Origin: Glandiceps talaboti
Taxonomy: Eukaryota > Hemichordata > Enteropneusta > Spengelidae
Reading direction: 5' to 3'
DNA length: 64,000 bases
NCBI RefSeq assembly: GCF_964340395.1
Contig: NW_027554291.1
Span: 225,034-289,033 of the forward strand
Part shown: piece after piece, positions 38,677 through 51,054 of the stretch
How the letters are laid out: every line of letters starts with the position of its first letter
Position numbering within the stretch: position 1 is the first letter of the stretch
Notes under the pieces: generated by a model
What the model saw: only the letters and a program-made list of their open reading frames with translations
Database searches by the model: none
Told to the model about the DNA's origin: nothing
Program-made: the position numbers and the translations under genes

Positions 38677-40277
38677 CTAATTATGATCGGATTTGACTGG
38701 TTTAAAACCGGTTTGGACAGGTTTTGACCTTTTTTGTCTTGTTTGCAATGGTTGTGGACCGGTTTGGACAGGTTGTGACCGGTTTGAAATGGTTTTGAAC
38801 AGGTTTGGACCGGTTTGGACAGGTTTTGGACCGGTTTTGATATGTTTGCACAGGTTTTGACCAGTTTTGATCAGTTTTGACTGGTTTAAAACCAGTGTTG
38901 ACTGGTTTTGATTAGTTTTGAATTGTTTGCACTGGTTTTCGACCGGTTTGGACCGGTTATGAAAGGTTTGGACAGGTTTTGACAAGTTTTGATCGGTTTT
39001 GACGGGTTTTGAGTTGTTTGCACCTATTTTTGACCGGTTTGGACCGGTTTGACCGGTTTAAAACCAGTGTTGACTGGTTTTGATTAGTTTTGACTTGTTC
39101 GCACTGGTTTTCGAACGTTGTGGACCGGTTTTGAAAGGTTTGGACAGGTTTTGACAAGTTTTGATCGGTTTTGACGGGTTTTGAGTTGTTTGCACCTATT
39201 TTTGACCGGTTTGGACCGGTTTGACAGGTTTGCACAGGTTTTGACCTAATTTCACTGGTTTTAAACCGGTTTGCGACAGGTTTTGACCAGTTTTGATCAG
39301 TTTTGACCGGTTTTAAACCTGTGTTGACTGGTTTCGATAGGTTTCGACAGGTTTGAACCGGTTTGGACAGGTTTTGACAAGTTTTGATCGGTTTTGACGG
39401 GTTTTGAGTTGTTTGCACCTAGTTTTGACCGGTTTGGACCGGATTGATATGTTTTGATCAGTTTTGACTTGTTTGCACTGGTTTTGGACCAGTTTCGATA
39501 GGTTTTCGACCGGTTTGGACCGGATTTGACAGGTTTTGACAGGTTTGGAAAAGTTTTGACTGGTTTTGACGGGTTTTGCACCTATTTTAGACAGGTTTGG
39601 ATAGGTTTTTGACCGGTTTGGAGAGGTTTGACCTGTTTGCACAGGTTTTGACCAGTTTTCACTGGTTTTAAACCGGTTTGCGACAGGTTTTGACCAGTTT
39701 TGATCGGTTTTGACGGGTTTTGAGTTGTTTGCACCTAGTTTTGACCGGTTTGGACCGGATTGATACGTTTTGATCAGTTTTGACTTGTTTGCACTGGTTT
39801 TGGACCAGTTTCGATAGGTTTTCGACCGGTTTGGACCGGTTTGGACAGGTTTGGACAGGTTTGGAAAAGTTTTGACTGGTTTTGACGGGTTTTGCACCTA
39901 TTTTAGACAGGTTTGGATAGGTTTTTGACCGGTTTGGAGATGTTTGACCTGTTTGCACAGGTTTTGACCAGTTTTCACTGGTTTTGAACCGGTTTTGACT
40001 TGTTTTCACCAGTTTTGGAATGGTTTCGATAGGTTTCGACAGCTTTGACCAGTTTTGATCTGTTTTCACCTGTTTATAACCAATTTGGAAGGTTTTGACC
40101 GGTATTGACTCATTTTCACCAGTTTTGGTCCGCCTTGTATAGGTTTTCGACCGGTTTGGACCGTTTGGACAGGTTTGCTCAGGTTTTGACTCATTTAAAC
40201 CTGTACACAACAGGTTTGGAAAGGTGTCGACCGGTTTGCGGTTTGGTTGGGTTTTGACAGTATTGTTTATGTTTTAA
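38677..40277. repeat. Higher-order unit 21, canonical 1601 bp
   Basis: Two 316-bp blocks. Private variant near 39,535 (GGTTTTGACAGGTTTGG where other units have GGTTTGGACAGGTTTGG). Confidence 0.94.
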
Positions 40278-42194
40278 CTAATTATGATCGGATTTGACTG
40301 GTTTAAAACCGGTTTGGACAGGTTTTGACCTTTTTTGTCTTGTTTGCAATGGTTGTGGACCGGTTTGGACAGGTTGTGACCGGTTTGAAATGGTTTTGAA
40401 CAGGTTTGGACCGGTTTGGACAGGTTTTGGACCGGTTTTGATATGTTTGCACAGGTTTTGACCAGTTTTGATCAGTTTTGACTGGTTTAAAACCAGTGTT
40501 GACTGGTTTTGATTAGTTTTGAATTGTTTGCACTGGTTTTCGACCGGTTTGGACCGGTTATGAAAGGTTTGGACAGGTTTTGACAAGTTTTGATCGGTTT
40601 TGACGGGTTTTGAGTTGTTTGCACCTATTTTTGACCGGTTTGGACCGGTTTGACCGGTTTAAAACCAGTGTTGACTGGTTTTGATTAGTTTTGACTTGTT
40701 CGCACTGGTTTTCGAACGTTGTGGACCGGTTTTGAAAGGTTTGGACAGGTTTTGACAAGTTTTGATCGGTTTTGACGGGTTTTGAGTTGTTTGCACCTAT
40801 TTTTGACCGGTTTGGACCGGTTTGACAGGTTTGCACAGGTTTTGACCTAATTTCACTGGTTTTAAACCGGTTTGCGACAGGTTTTGACCAGTTTTGATCA
40901 GTTTTGACCGGTTTTAAACCTGTGTTGACTGGTTTCGATAGGTTTCGACAGGTTTGAACCGGTTTGGACAGGTTTTGACAAGTTTTGATCGGTTTTGACG
41001 GGTTTTGAGTTGTTTGCACCTAGTTTTGACCGGTTTGGACCGGATTGATATGTTTTGATCAGTTTTGACTTGTTTGCACTGGTTTTGGACCAGTTTCGAT
41101 AGGTTTTCGACCGGTTTGGACCGGATTTGACAGGTTTGGACAGGTTTGGAAAAGTTTTGACTGGTTTTGACGGGTTTTGCACCTATTTTAGACAGGTTTG
41201 GATAGGTTTTTGACCGGTTTGGAGAGGTTTGACCTGTTTGCACAGGTTTTGACCAGTTTTCACTGGTTTTAAACCGGTTTGCGACAGGTTTTGACCAGTT
41301 TTGATCGGTTTTGACGGGTTTTGAGTTGTTTGCACCTAGTTTTGACCGGTTTGGACCGGATTGATACGTTTTGATCAGTTTTGACTTGTTTGCACTGGTT
41401 TTGGACCAGTTTCGATAGGTTTTCGACCGGTTTGGACCGGTTTGGACAGGTTTGGACAGGTTTGGAAAAGTTTTGACTGGTTTTGACGGGTTTTGCACCT
41501 ATTTTAGACAGGTTTGGATAGGTTTTTGACCGGTTTGGAGAGGTTTGACCTGTTTGCACAGGTTTTGACCAGATTTCACTGGTTTTAAACCGGTTTGCGA
41601 CAGGTTTTGACCAGTTTTGATCGGTTTTGACGGGTTTTGAGTTGTTTGCACCTAGTTTTGACCGGTTTGGACCGGATTGATACGTTTTGATCAGTTTTGA
41701 CTTGTTTGCACTGGTTTTGGACCAGTTTCGATAGGTTTTCGACCGGTTTGGACCGGTTTGGACAGGTTTGGACAGGTTTGGAAAAGTTTTGACTGGTTTT
41801 GACGGGTTTTGCACCTATTTTAGACAGGTTTGGATAGGTTTTTGACCGGTTTGGAGAGGTTTGACCTGTTTGCACAGGTTTTGACCAGTTTTCACTGGTT
41901 TTGAACCGGTTTTGACTTGTTTTCACCAGTTTTGGAATGGTTTCGATAGGTTTCGACAGCTTTGATCAGTTTTGATCTGTTTTCACCTGTTTATAACCAA
42001 TTTGGAAGGTTTTGACCGGTATTGACTCATTTTCACCAGTTTTGGTCCGCCTTGTATAGGTTTTCGACCGGTTTGGACCGTTTGGACCGGTTTGCTCAGG
42101 TTTTGACTCATTTAAACCTGTACACAACAGGTTTGGAAAGGTGTCGACCGGTTTTCGGTTTGGTTGGGTTTTGACAGTATTGTTTATGTTTTAA
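40278..42194. repeat. Higher-order unit 22, 1917 bp, P-type
   Basis: P markers are near 41,572 and 42,085. Private variants are CTTTGATCAGTTTTGATC near 41,962 and GACCGGTTTTCGGTTTGG near 42,147. It precedes a V unit, as P units do elsewhere. Confidence 0.93.
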
Positions 42195-44385
42195 CTAATT
42201 ATGATCGGATTTGACTGGTTTAAAACCGGTTTGGACAGGTTTTGACCTTTTTTGTCTTGTTTGCAATGGTTGTGGACCGGTTTGGACAGGTTGTGACCGG
42301 TTTGAAATGGTTTTGGACAGGTTTGGACCGGTTTGGACAGGTTTTGGACCGGTTTTGATATGTTTGCACAGGTTTTGACCAGTTTTCATCAGTTTTGACT
42401 GGTTTAAAACCAGTGTTGACTGGTTTTGATTAGTTTTGAATTGTTTGCACTGGTTTTCGACCGGTTTGGACCGGTTATGAAAGGTTTGGAAAGGTTTTGA
42501 CAAGTTTTGATCGGTTTTGACGGGTTTTGAGTTGTTTGCACCTATTTTTGACCAGTTTGGACCTGTTTGACCGGTTTAAAACCAGTGTTGACTGGTTTTG
42601 ATTAGTTTTGACTTGTTTGCACTGGTTTTCGACCGTTCTGGACCGGTTTTGAAAGGTTTGGACAGGTTTTGACAAGTTTTGATCGGTTTTGACGGGTTTT
42701 GAGTTGTTTGCACCTATTTTTGACCGGTTTGGACCGGTTTGACAGGTTTGCACAGGTTTTGACCTAATTTCACTGGTTTTAAACCGGTTTGCGACAGGTT
42801 TTGACCAGTTTTGATCAGTTTTGACCGGTTTTAAACCTGTGTTGACTGGTTTCGATAGGTTTCGACAGGTTTGAACCGGTTTGGACAGGTTTTGACAAGT
42901 TTTGATCGGTTTTGACGGGTTTTGAGTTGTTTGCATCTAGTTTTGACCGGTTTGGACCGGATTGATAGGTTTTGATCAGTTTTGACTTGTTTGCACTGGT
43001 TTTGTACCAGTTTCGATAGGTTTTCGACCGGTTTGGACCGGATTTGACAGGTTTGGACAGGTTTGGAAAAGTTTTGACTGGTTTTGACGGGTTTTGCACC
43101 TATTTTAGACAGGTTTGGATAGGTTTTTGACCGGTTTGGAGAGGTTTGACCTGTTTGCACAGGTTTTGACCAGTTTTCACTGGTTTTAAACCGGTTTGCG
43201 ACAGGTTTTGACCAGTTTTGATCGGTTTTGACGGGTTTTGAGTTGTTTGCACCTAGTTTTGACCGGTTTGGACCGGATTGATACGTTTTGATCAGTTTTG
43301 ACTTGTTTGCACTGGTTTTGGACCAGTTTCGATAGGTTTTCGACCGGTTTGGACCGGTTTTGACAGGTTTGGACAGGTTTGGAAAAGTTTTGACTGGTTT
43401 TGACGGGTTTTGCACCTATTTTAGACAGGTTTGGATAGGTTTTTGACCGGTTTGGAGAGGTTTGACCTGTTTGCACAGGTATTGACCAGTTTTGATCGGT
43501 TTTGACGGGTTTTGAGTTGTTTGCACCTAGTTTTGACCGGTTTGGACCGGATTGATACGTTTTGATCAGTTTTGACTTGTTTGCACTGGTTTTGGACCAG
43601 TTTCGATAGGTTTTCGACCGGTTTGGACCGGTTTGGACAGGTTTGGACAGGTTTGGAAAAGTTTTGACTGGTTTTGACGGGTTTTGCACCTATTTTAGAA
43701 AGGTTTGGATAGGTTTTTGACCGGTTTGGAGAGGTTTGACCTGTTTGTACAGGTTTTGACCAGTTTTCACTGGTTTTAAACCGGTTTGCGACAGGTTTTG
43801 ACCAGTTTTGATCGGTTTTGACGGGTTTTGAGTTGTTTGCACCTAGTTTTGACCGGTTTGGACCGGATTGATACGTTTTGATCAGTTTTGACTTGTTTGC
43901 ACTGGTTTTGGACCAGTTTCGATAGGTTTTCGACCGGTTTGGACCGGTTTGGACAGGTTTGGACAGGTTTGGAAAAGTTTTGACTGGTTTTGACGGGTTT
44001 TGCACCTATTTTAGACAGGTTTGGATAGGTTTTTGACCGGTTTGGAGATGTTTGACCTGTTTGCACAGGTTTTGACCAGTTTTCACTGGTTTTGAACCGG
44101 TTTTGACTTGTTTTCACCAGTTTTGGAATGGTTTCGATAGGTTTCGACAGCTTTGACCAGTTTTGATCTGTTTTCACCTGTTTATAACCAATTTGGAAGG
44201 TTTTGACCGGTATTGACTCATTTTCACCAGTTTTGGTCCGCCTTGTATAGGTTTTCGACCGGTTTGGACCGTTTGGACAGGTTTGCTCAGGTTTTGACTC
44301 ATTTAAACCTGTACACAACAGGTTTGGAAAGGTGTCGACCGGTTTGCGGTTTGGTTGGGTTTTGACAGTATTGTTTATGTTTTAA
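42195..44385. repeat. Higher-order unit 23, 2191 bp, V-type
   Basis: Same architecture as units 10 and 13: V markers, four blocks, one 42-bp deletion (near 43,475), TTAGAAAGG and TTTGTACAGG. It has TTTTCATCAG near 42,384, as in unit 10. Confidence 0.93.
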
Positions 44386-46617
44386 CTAATTATGATCGGA
44401 TTTGACTGGTTTAAAACCCGTATGGACAGGTTTTGACCTTTTTTGTCTTGTTTGCAATGGTTGTGGACCGGTTTGGACAGGTTGTGACCGGTTTGAAATG
44501 GTTTTGGACAGGTTTGGACCGGTTTGGACAGGTTTTGGACCGGTTTTGATATGTTTGCACAGGTTTTGACCAGTTTTGATCAGTTTTGACTGGTTTAAAA
44601 CCAGTATTGACTGGTTTTGATTAGTTTTGAATTGTTTGCACTGGTTTTCGACCGGTTTGGACCGGTTATGAAAGGTTTGGACAGGTTTTGACAAGTTTTG
44701 ATCGGTTTTGACGGGTTTTGAGTTGTTTGCACCTATTTTTGACCGGTTTGGACCGGTTTGACCGGTTTAAAACCAGTGTTGACTGGTTTTGATTAGTTTT
44801 GACTTGTTTGCACTGGTTTTCGACCGTTCTGGACCGGTTTTGAAAGGTTTGGACAGGTTTTGACAAGTTTTGATCGGTTTTGACGGGTTTTGAGTTGTTT
44901 GCACCTATTTTTGACCGGTTTGGACCGGTTTGACAGGTTTGCACAGGTTTTGACCTAATTTCACTGGTTTTAAACCGGTTTGCGACAGGTTTTGACCAGT
45001 TTTGACTGGTTTTAAACCTGTGTTGACTGGTTTCGATAGGTTTCGACAGGTTTGAACCGGTTTTGACAGGTTTTGACCAGTTTTGATCAGTTTTGACCGG
45101 TTTTAAAACGGTGTTGACTGGTTTTGATCAGTTTTGACTTGTTTGCACTGGTTTTGGACCGTTTCGATAGGTTTTCGACCGGTTTGGACCGGTTTTGACA
45201 GGTTTGGATAGGTTTAACTGGTTTTGACGGGTTTTGCACCTATTTTGGACAGGTTTAGATAGGTTTTTGACCGGTTTGGAGAGGTTTGACCTGTTTGCAC
45301 AGGTTTTGACCAGTTTTGATCAGTTTTGACCGGTTTTAAAACCTGTGTTGACTGGTTTCGATAGGTTTCGACAGGTTTGAACCGGTTTGGACAGGTTTTG
45401 ACAAGTTTTGATCGGTTTTGACGGGTTTTGAGTTGTTTGCACCTAGTTTTGACCGGTTTGGACCGGATTGATATGTTTTGATCAGTTTTGACTTGTTTGC
45501 ACTGGTTTTGGACCAGTTTCGATAGGTTTTCGACCGGTTTGGACCGGATTTGACAGGTTTGGACAGGTTTGGAAAAGTTTTGACTGGTTTTGACGGGTTT
45601 TGCACCTATTTTAGACAGGTTTGGATAGGTTTTTGACCGGTTTGGAGAGGTTTGACCTGTTTGCACAGGTTTTGACCAGTTTTCACTGGTTTTAAACCGG
45701 TTTGCGACAGGTTTTGACCAGTTTTGATCGGTTTTGACGGGTTTTGAGTTGTTTGCACCTAGTTTTGACCGGTTTGGACCGGATTGATACGTTTTGATCA
45801 GTTTTGACTTGTTTGCACTGGTTTTGGACCAGTTTCGATAGGTTTTCGACCGGTTTGGACCGGTTTGGACAGGTTTGGACAGGTTTGGAAAAGTTTTGAC
45901 TGGTTTTGACGGGTTTTGCACCTATTTTAGACAGGTTTGGATAGGTTTTTGACCGGTTTGGAGAGGTTTGACCTGTTTGCACAGGTTTTGACCAGATTTC
46001 ACTGGTTTTAAACCGGTTTGCGACAGGTTTTGACCAGTTTTGATCGGTTTTGACGGGTTTTGAGTTGTTTGCACCTAGTTTTGACCGGTTTGGACCGGAT
46101 TGATACGTTTTGATCAGTTTTGACTTGTTTGCACTGGTTTTGGACCAGTTTCGATAGGTTTTCGACCGGTTTGGACCGGTTTGGACAGGTTTGGACAGGT
46201 TTGGAAAAGTTTTGACTGGTTTTGACGGGTTTTGCACCTATTTTAGACAGGTTTGGATAGGTTTTTGACCGGTTTGGAGAGGTTTGACCTGTTTGCACAG
46301 GTTTTGACCAGTTTTCACTGGTTTTGAACCGGTTTTGACTTGTTTTCACCAGTTTTGGAATGGTTTCGATAGGTTTCGACAGCTTTGACCAGTTTTGATC
46401 TGTTTTCACCTGTTTATAACCAATTTGGAAGGTTTTGACCGGTATTGACTCATTTTCACCAGTTTTGGTCCGCCTTGTATAGGTTTTCGACCGGTTTGGA
46501 CCGTTTGGACAGGTTTGCTCAGGTTTTGACTCATTTAAACCTGTACACAACAGGTTTGGAAAGGTGTCGACCGGTTTGCGGTTTGGTTGGGTTTTGACAG
46601 TATTGTTTATGTTTTAA
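44386..46617. repeat. Higher-order unit 24, 2232 bp with a diverged insert
   Basis: The start has V-like markers (GGTTTTGGACAGG near 44,503, CCGTTCTGGACC near 44,824) and private variants near 44,418 and 44,605. After the linker it enters a diverged stretch (about 45,005-45,345), then resumes normal structure with the first-block marker near 45,471. Its length is one base short of four full blocks, which is coincidence: the composition differs from unit 19. Confidence 0.9.
45005..45345. repeat. Diverged satellite segment inside unit 24
   Basis: The monomer rhythm continues, but the order and spelling differ from all standard blocks: TTTTAAAACGGTGTTGACTGG near 45,101, GGACCGTTTCGATAGG near 45,158, GGTTTAACTGG near 45,210 and TTTTGGACAGGTTTAGATAGG near 45,243. 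The ACGGTGTTGACTGG piece recurs near 58,184 in unit 32. It looks like an older satellite variant that escaped homogenisation. Confidence 0.82.
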
Positions 46618-48534
46618 CTAATTATGATCGGATTTGACTGGTTTAAAACCGGTTTGGACAGGTTTTGACCTTTTTTGTCTTGTTTGCAATGGTTGTGGAC
46701 CGGTTTGGACAGGTTGTGACCGGTTTGAAATGGTTTTGAACAGGTTTGGACCGGTTTGGACAGGTTTTGGACCGGTTTTGATATGTTTGCACAGGTTTTG
46801 ACCAGTTTTGATCAGTTTTGACTGGTTTAAAACCAGTGTTGACTGGTTTTGATTAGTTTTGAATTGTTTGCACTGGTTTTCGACCGGTTTGGACCGGTTA
46901 TGAAAGGTTTGGACAGGTTTTGACAAGTTTTGATCGGTTTTGACGGGTTTTGAGTTGTTTGCACCTATTTTTGACCGGTTTGGACCGGTTTGACCGGTTT
47001 AAAACCAGTGTTGACTGGTTTTGATTAGTTTTGACTTGTTCGCACTGGTTTTCGAACGTTGTGGACCGGTTTTGAAAGGTTTGGACAGGTTTTGACAAGT
47101 TTTGATCGGTTTTGACGGGTTTTGAGTTGTTTGCACCTATTTTTGACCGGTTTGGACCGGTTTGACAGGTTTGCACAGGTTTTGACCTAATTTCACTGGT
47201 TTTAAACCGGTTTGCGACAGGTTTTGACCAGTTTTGATCAGTTTTGACCGGTTTTAAACCTGTGTTGACTGGTTTCGATAGGTTTCGACAGGTTTGAACC
47301 GGTTTGGACAGGTTTTGACAAGTTTTGATCGGTTTTGACGGGTTTTGAGTTGTTTGCACCTAGTTTTGACCGGTTTGGACCGGATTGATATGTTTTGATC
47401 AGTTTTGACTTGTTTGCACTGGTTTTGGACCAGTTTCGATAGGTTTTCGACCGGTTTGGACCGGATTTGACAGGTTTGGACAGGTTTGGAAAAGTTTTGA
47501 CTGGTTTTGACGGGTTTTGCACCTATTTTAGACAGGTTTGGATAGGTTTTTGACCGGTTTGGAGAGGTTTGACCTGTTTGCACAGGTTTTGACCAGTTTT
47601 CACTGGTTTTAAACCGGTTTGCGACAGGTTTTGACCAGTTTTGATCGGTTTTGACGGGTTTTGAGTTGTTTGCACCTAGTTTTGACCGGTTTGGACCGGA
47701 TTGATACGTTTTGATCAGTTTTGACTTGTTTGCACTGGTTTTGGACCAGTTTCGATAGGTTTTCGACCGGTTTGGACCGGTTTGGACAGGTTTGGACAGG
47801 TTTGGAAAAGTTTTGACTGGTTTTGACGGGTTTTGCACCTATTTTAGACAGGTTTGGATAGGTTTTTGACCGGTTTGGAGAGGTTTGACCTGTTTGCACA
47901 GGTTTTGACCAGATTTCACTGGTTTTAAACCGGTTTGCGACAGGTTTTGACCAGTTTTGATCGGTTTTGACGGGTTTTGAGTTGTTTGCACCTAGTTTTG
48001 ACCGGTTTGGACCGGATTGATACGTTTTGATCAGTTTTGACTTGTTTGCACTGGTTTTGGACCAGTTTCGATAGGTTTTCGACCGGTTTGGACCGGTTTG
48101 GACAGGTTTGGACAGGTTTGGAAAAGTTTTGACTGGTTTTGACGGGTTTTGCACCTATTTTAGACAGGTTTGGATAGGTTTTTGACCGGTTTGGAGAGGT
48201 TTGACCTGTTTGCACAGGTTTTGACCAGTTTTCACTGGTTTTGAACCGGTTTTGACTTGTTTTCACCAGTTTTGGAATGGTTTCGATAGGTTTCGACAGC
48301 TTTGACCAGTTTTGATCTGTTTTCACCTGTTTATAACCAATTTGGAAGGTTTTGACCGGTATTGACTCATTTTCACCAGTTTTGGTCCGCCTTGTATAGG
48401 TTTTCGACCGGTTTGGACCGTTTGGACCGGTTTGCTCAGGTTTTGACTCATTTAAACCTGTACACAACAGGTTTGGAAAGGTGTCGACCGGTTTGCGGTT
48501 TGGTTGGGTTTTGACAGTATTGTTTATGTTTTAA
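46618..48534. repeat. Higher-order unit 25, 1917 bp, P-type
   Basis: Three 316-bp blocks and both P markers (near 47,912 and 48,425). It is followed by the contracted unit 26 and then by V-type unit 27. Confidence 0.93.
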
Positions 48535-49179
48535 CTAATTATGATCGGATTTGACTGGTTTAAAACCGGTTTGGACAGGTTTTGACCTTTTTTGTCTTGT
48601 TTGCAATGGTTGTGGACCGGTTTGGACAGGTTGTGACCGGTTTGAAATGGTTTTGAACAGGTTTGGACCGGTTTGGACAGGTTTTGGACCGGTTTTGATA
48701 TGTTTGCACAGGTTTTGACCAGTTTTCATCAGTTTTGACGGGTTTTGAGTTGTTTGCACCTAGTTTTGACCGGTTTGGACCGGATTGATATGTTTTGATC
48801 AGTTTTGACTTGTTTGCACTGGTTTTGGACCAGTTTCGATAGGTTTTCGACCGGTTTGGACCGGTTTGGACAGGTTTGGACAGGTTTGGAAAAGTTTTGA
48901 CTGGTTTTGACCAGTTTTGGAATGGTTTCGATAGGTTTCGACAGCTTTGACCAGTTTTGATCTGTTTTCACCTGTTTATAACCAATTTGGAAGGTTTTGA
49001 CCGGTATTGACTCATTTTCACCAGTTTTGGTCCGCCTTGTATAGGTTTTCGACCGGTTTGGACCGTTTGGACCGGTTTGCTCAGGTTTTGACTCATTTAA
49101 ACCTGTACACAACAGGTTTGGAAAGGTGTCGACCGGTTTGCGGTTTGGTTGGGTTTTGACAGTATTGTTTATGTTTTAA
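48535..49179. repeat. Higher-order unit 26, contracted 645 bp
   Basis: This is the shortest complete unit. It has the anchor and proximal segment to TTTTCATCAG (48,724-48,733), then jumps into the middle of a 316-bp block, runs through part of that block, and near 48,908 jumps from TTTTGACTGGTTTTGACCAG to the tail. Both 172-bp copies and the linker are missing. The tail carries the P marker (near 49,070), so it probably derives from a P unit by internal deletion. Confidence 0.92.
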
Positions 49180-51054
49180 CTAATTATGATCGGATTTGAC
49201 TGGTTTAAAACCGGTTTGGACAGGTTTTGACCTTTTTTGTCTTGTTTGCAATGGTTGTGGACCGGTTTGGACAGGTTGTGACCGGTTTGAAATGGTTTTG
49301 GACAGGTTTGGACCGGTTTGGACAGGTTTTGGACCGGTTTTGATATGTTTGCACAGGTTTTGACCAGTTTTCATCAGTTTTGACTGGTTTAAAACCAGTG
49401 TTGACTGGTTTTGATTAGTTTTGAATTGTTTGCACTGGTTTTCGACCGGTTTGGACCGGTTATGAAAGGTTTGGAAAGGTTTTGACAAGTTTTGATCGGT
49501 TTTGACGGGTTTTGAGTTGTTTGCACCTATTTTTGACCAGTTTGGACCTGTTTGACCGGTTTAAAACCAGTGTTGACTGGTTTTGATTAGTTTTGACTTG
49601 TTTGCACTGGTTTTCGACCGTTCTGGACCGGTTTTGAAAGGTTTGGACAGGTTTTGACAAGTTTTGATCGGTTTTGACGGGTTTTGAGTTGTTTGCACCT
49701 ATTTTTGACCGGTTTGGACCGGTTTGACAGGTTTGCACAGGTTTTGACCTAATTTCACTGGTTTTAAACCGGTTTGCGACAGGTTTTGACCAGTTTTGAT
49801 CAGTTTTGACCGGTTTTAAACCTGTGTTGACTGGTTTCGATAGGTTTCGACAGGTTTGAACCGGTTTGGACAGGTTTTGACAAGTTTTGATCGGTTTTGA
49901 CGGGTTTTGAGTTGTTTGCATCTAGTTTTGACCGGTTTGGACCGGATTGATAGGTTTTGATCAGTTTTGACTTGTTTGCACTGGTTTTGTACCAGTTTCG
50001 ATAGGTTTTCGACCGGTTTGGACCGGATTTGACAGGTTTGGACAGGTTTGGAAAAGTTTTGACTGGTTTTGACGGGTTTTGCACCTATTTTAGACAGGTT
50101 TGGATAGGTTTTTGACCGGTTTGGAGAGGTTTGACCTGTTTGCACAGGTTTTGACCAGTTTTCACTGGTTTTAAACCGGTTTGCGACAGGTTTTGAACAG
50201 TTTTGATCGGTTTTGACGGGTTTTGAGTTGTTTGCACCTAGTTTTGACCGGTTTGGACCGGATTGATACGTTTTGATCAGTTTTGACTTGTTTGCACTGG
50301 TTTTGGACCAGTTTCGATAGGTTTTCGACCGGTTTGGACCGGTTTTGACAGGTTTGGACAGGTTTGGAAAAGTTTTGACTGGTTTTGACGGGTTTTGCAC
50401 CTATTTTAGACAGGTTTGGATAGGTTTTTGACCGGTTTGGAGAGGTTTGACCTGTTTGCACAGGTATTGACCAGTTTTGATCGGTTTTGACGGGTTTTGA
50501 GTTGTTTGCACCTAGTTTTGACCGGTTTGGACCGGATTGATACGTTTTGATCAGTTTTGACTTGTTTGCACTGGTTTTGGACCAGTTTCGATAGGTTTTC
50601 GACCGGTTTGGACCGGTTTGGACAGGTTTGGACAGGTTTGGAAAAGTTTTGACTGGTTTTGACGGGTTTTGCACCTATTTTAGACAGGTTTGGATAGGTT
50701 TTTGACCGGTTTGGAGATGTTTGACCTGTTTGCACAGGTTTTGACCAGTTTTCACTGGTTTTGAACCGGTTTTGACTTGTTTTCACCAGTTTTGGAATGG
50801 TTTCGATAGGTTTCGACAGCTTTGACCAGTTTTGATCTGTTTTCACCTGTTTATAACCAATTTGGAAGGTTTTGACCGGTATTGACTCATTTTCACCAGT
50901 TTTGGTCCGCCTTGTATAGGTTTTCGACCGGTTTGGACCGTTTGGACAGGTTTGCTCAGGTTTTGACTCATTTAAACCTGTACACAACAGGTTTGGAAAG
51001 GTGTCGACCGGTTTGCGGTTTGGTTGGGTTTTGACAGTATTGTTTATGTTTTAA
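49180..51054. repeat. Higher-order unit 27, 1875 bp, V-type
   Basis: Same length as unit 4, with the V markers and the 42-bp deletion near 50,462. It has TTTTCATCAG near 49,369 and a private variant TTTTGAACAGTTTTG near 50,193. Confidence 0.93.

Noticed and set aside
44386-46617. Second copy of the four-block 2233-bp unit class
   Set aside because: The 2232-bp length is similar by coincidence. The unit contains a diverged insert and not four standard 316-bp blocks.
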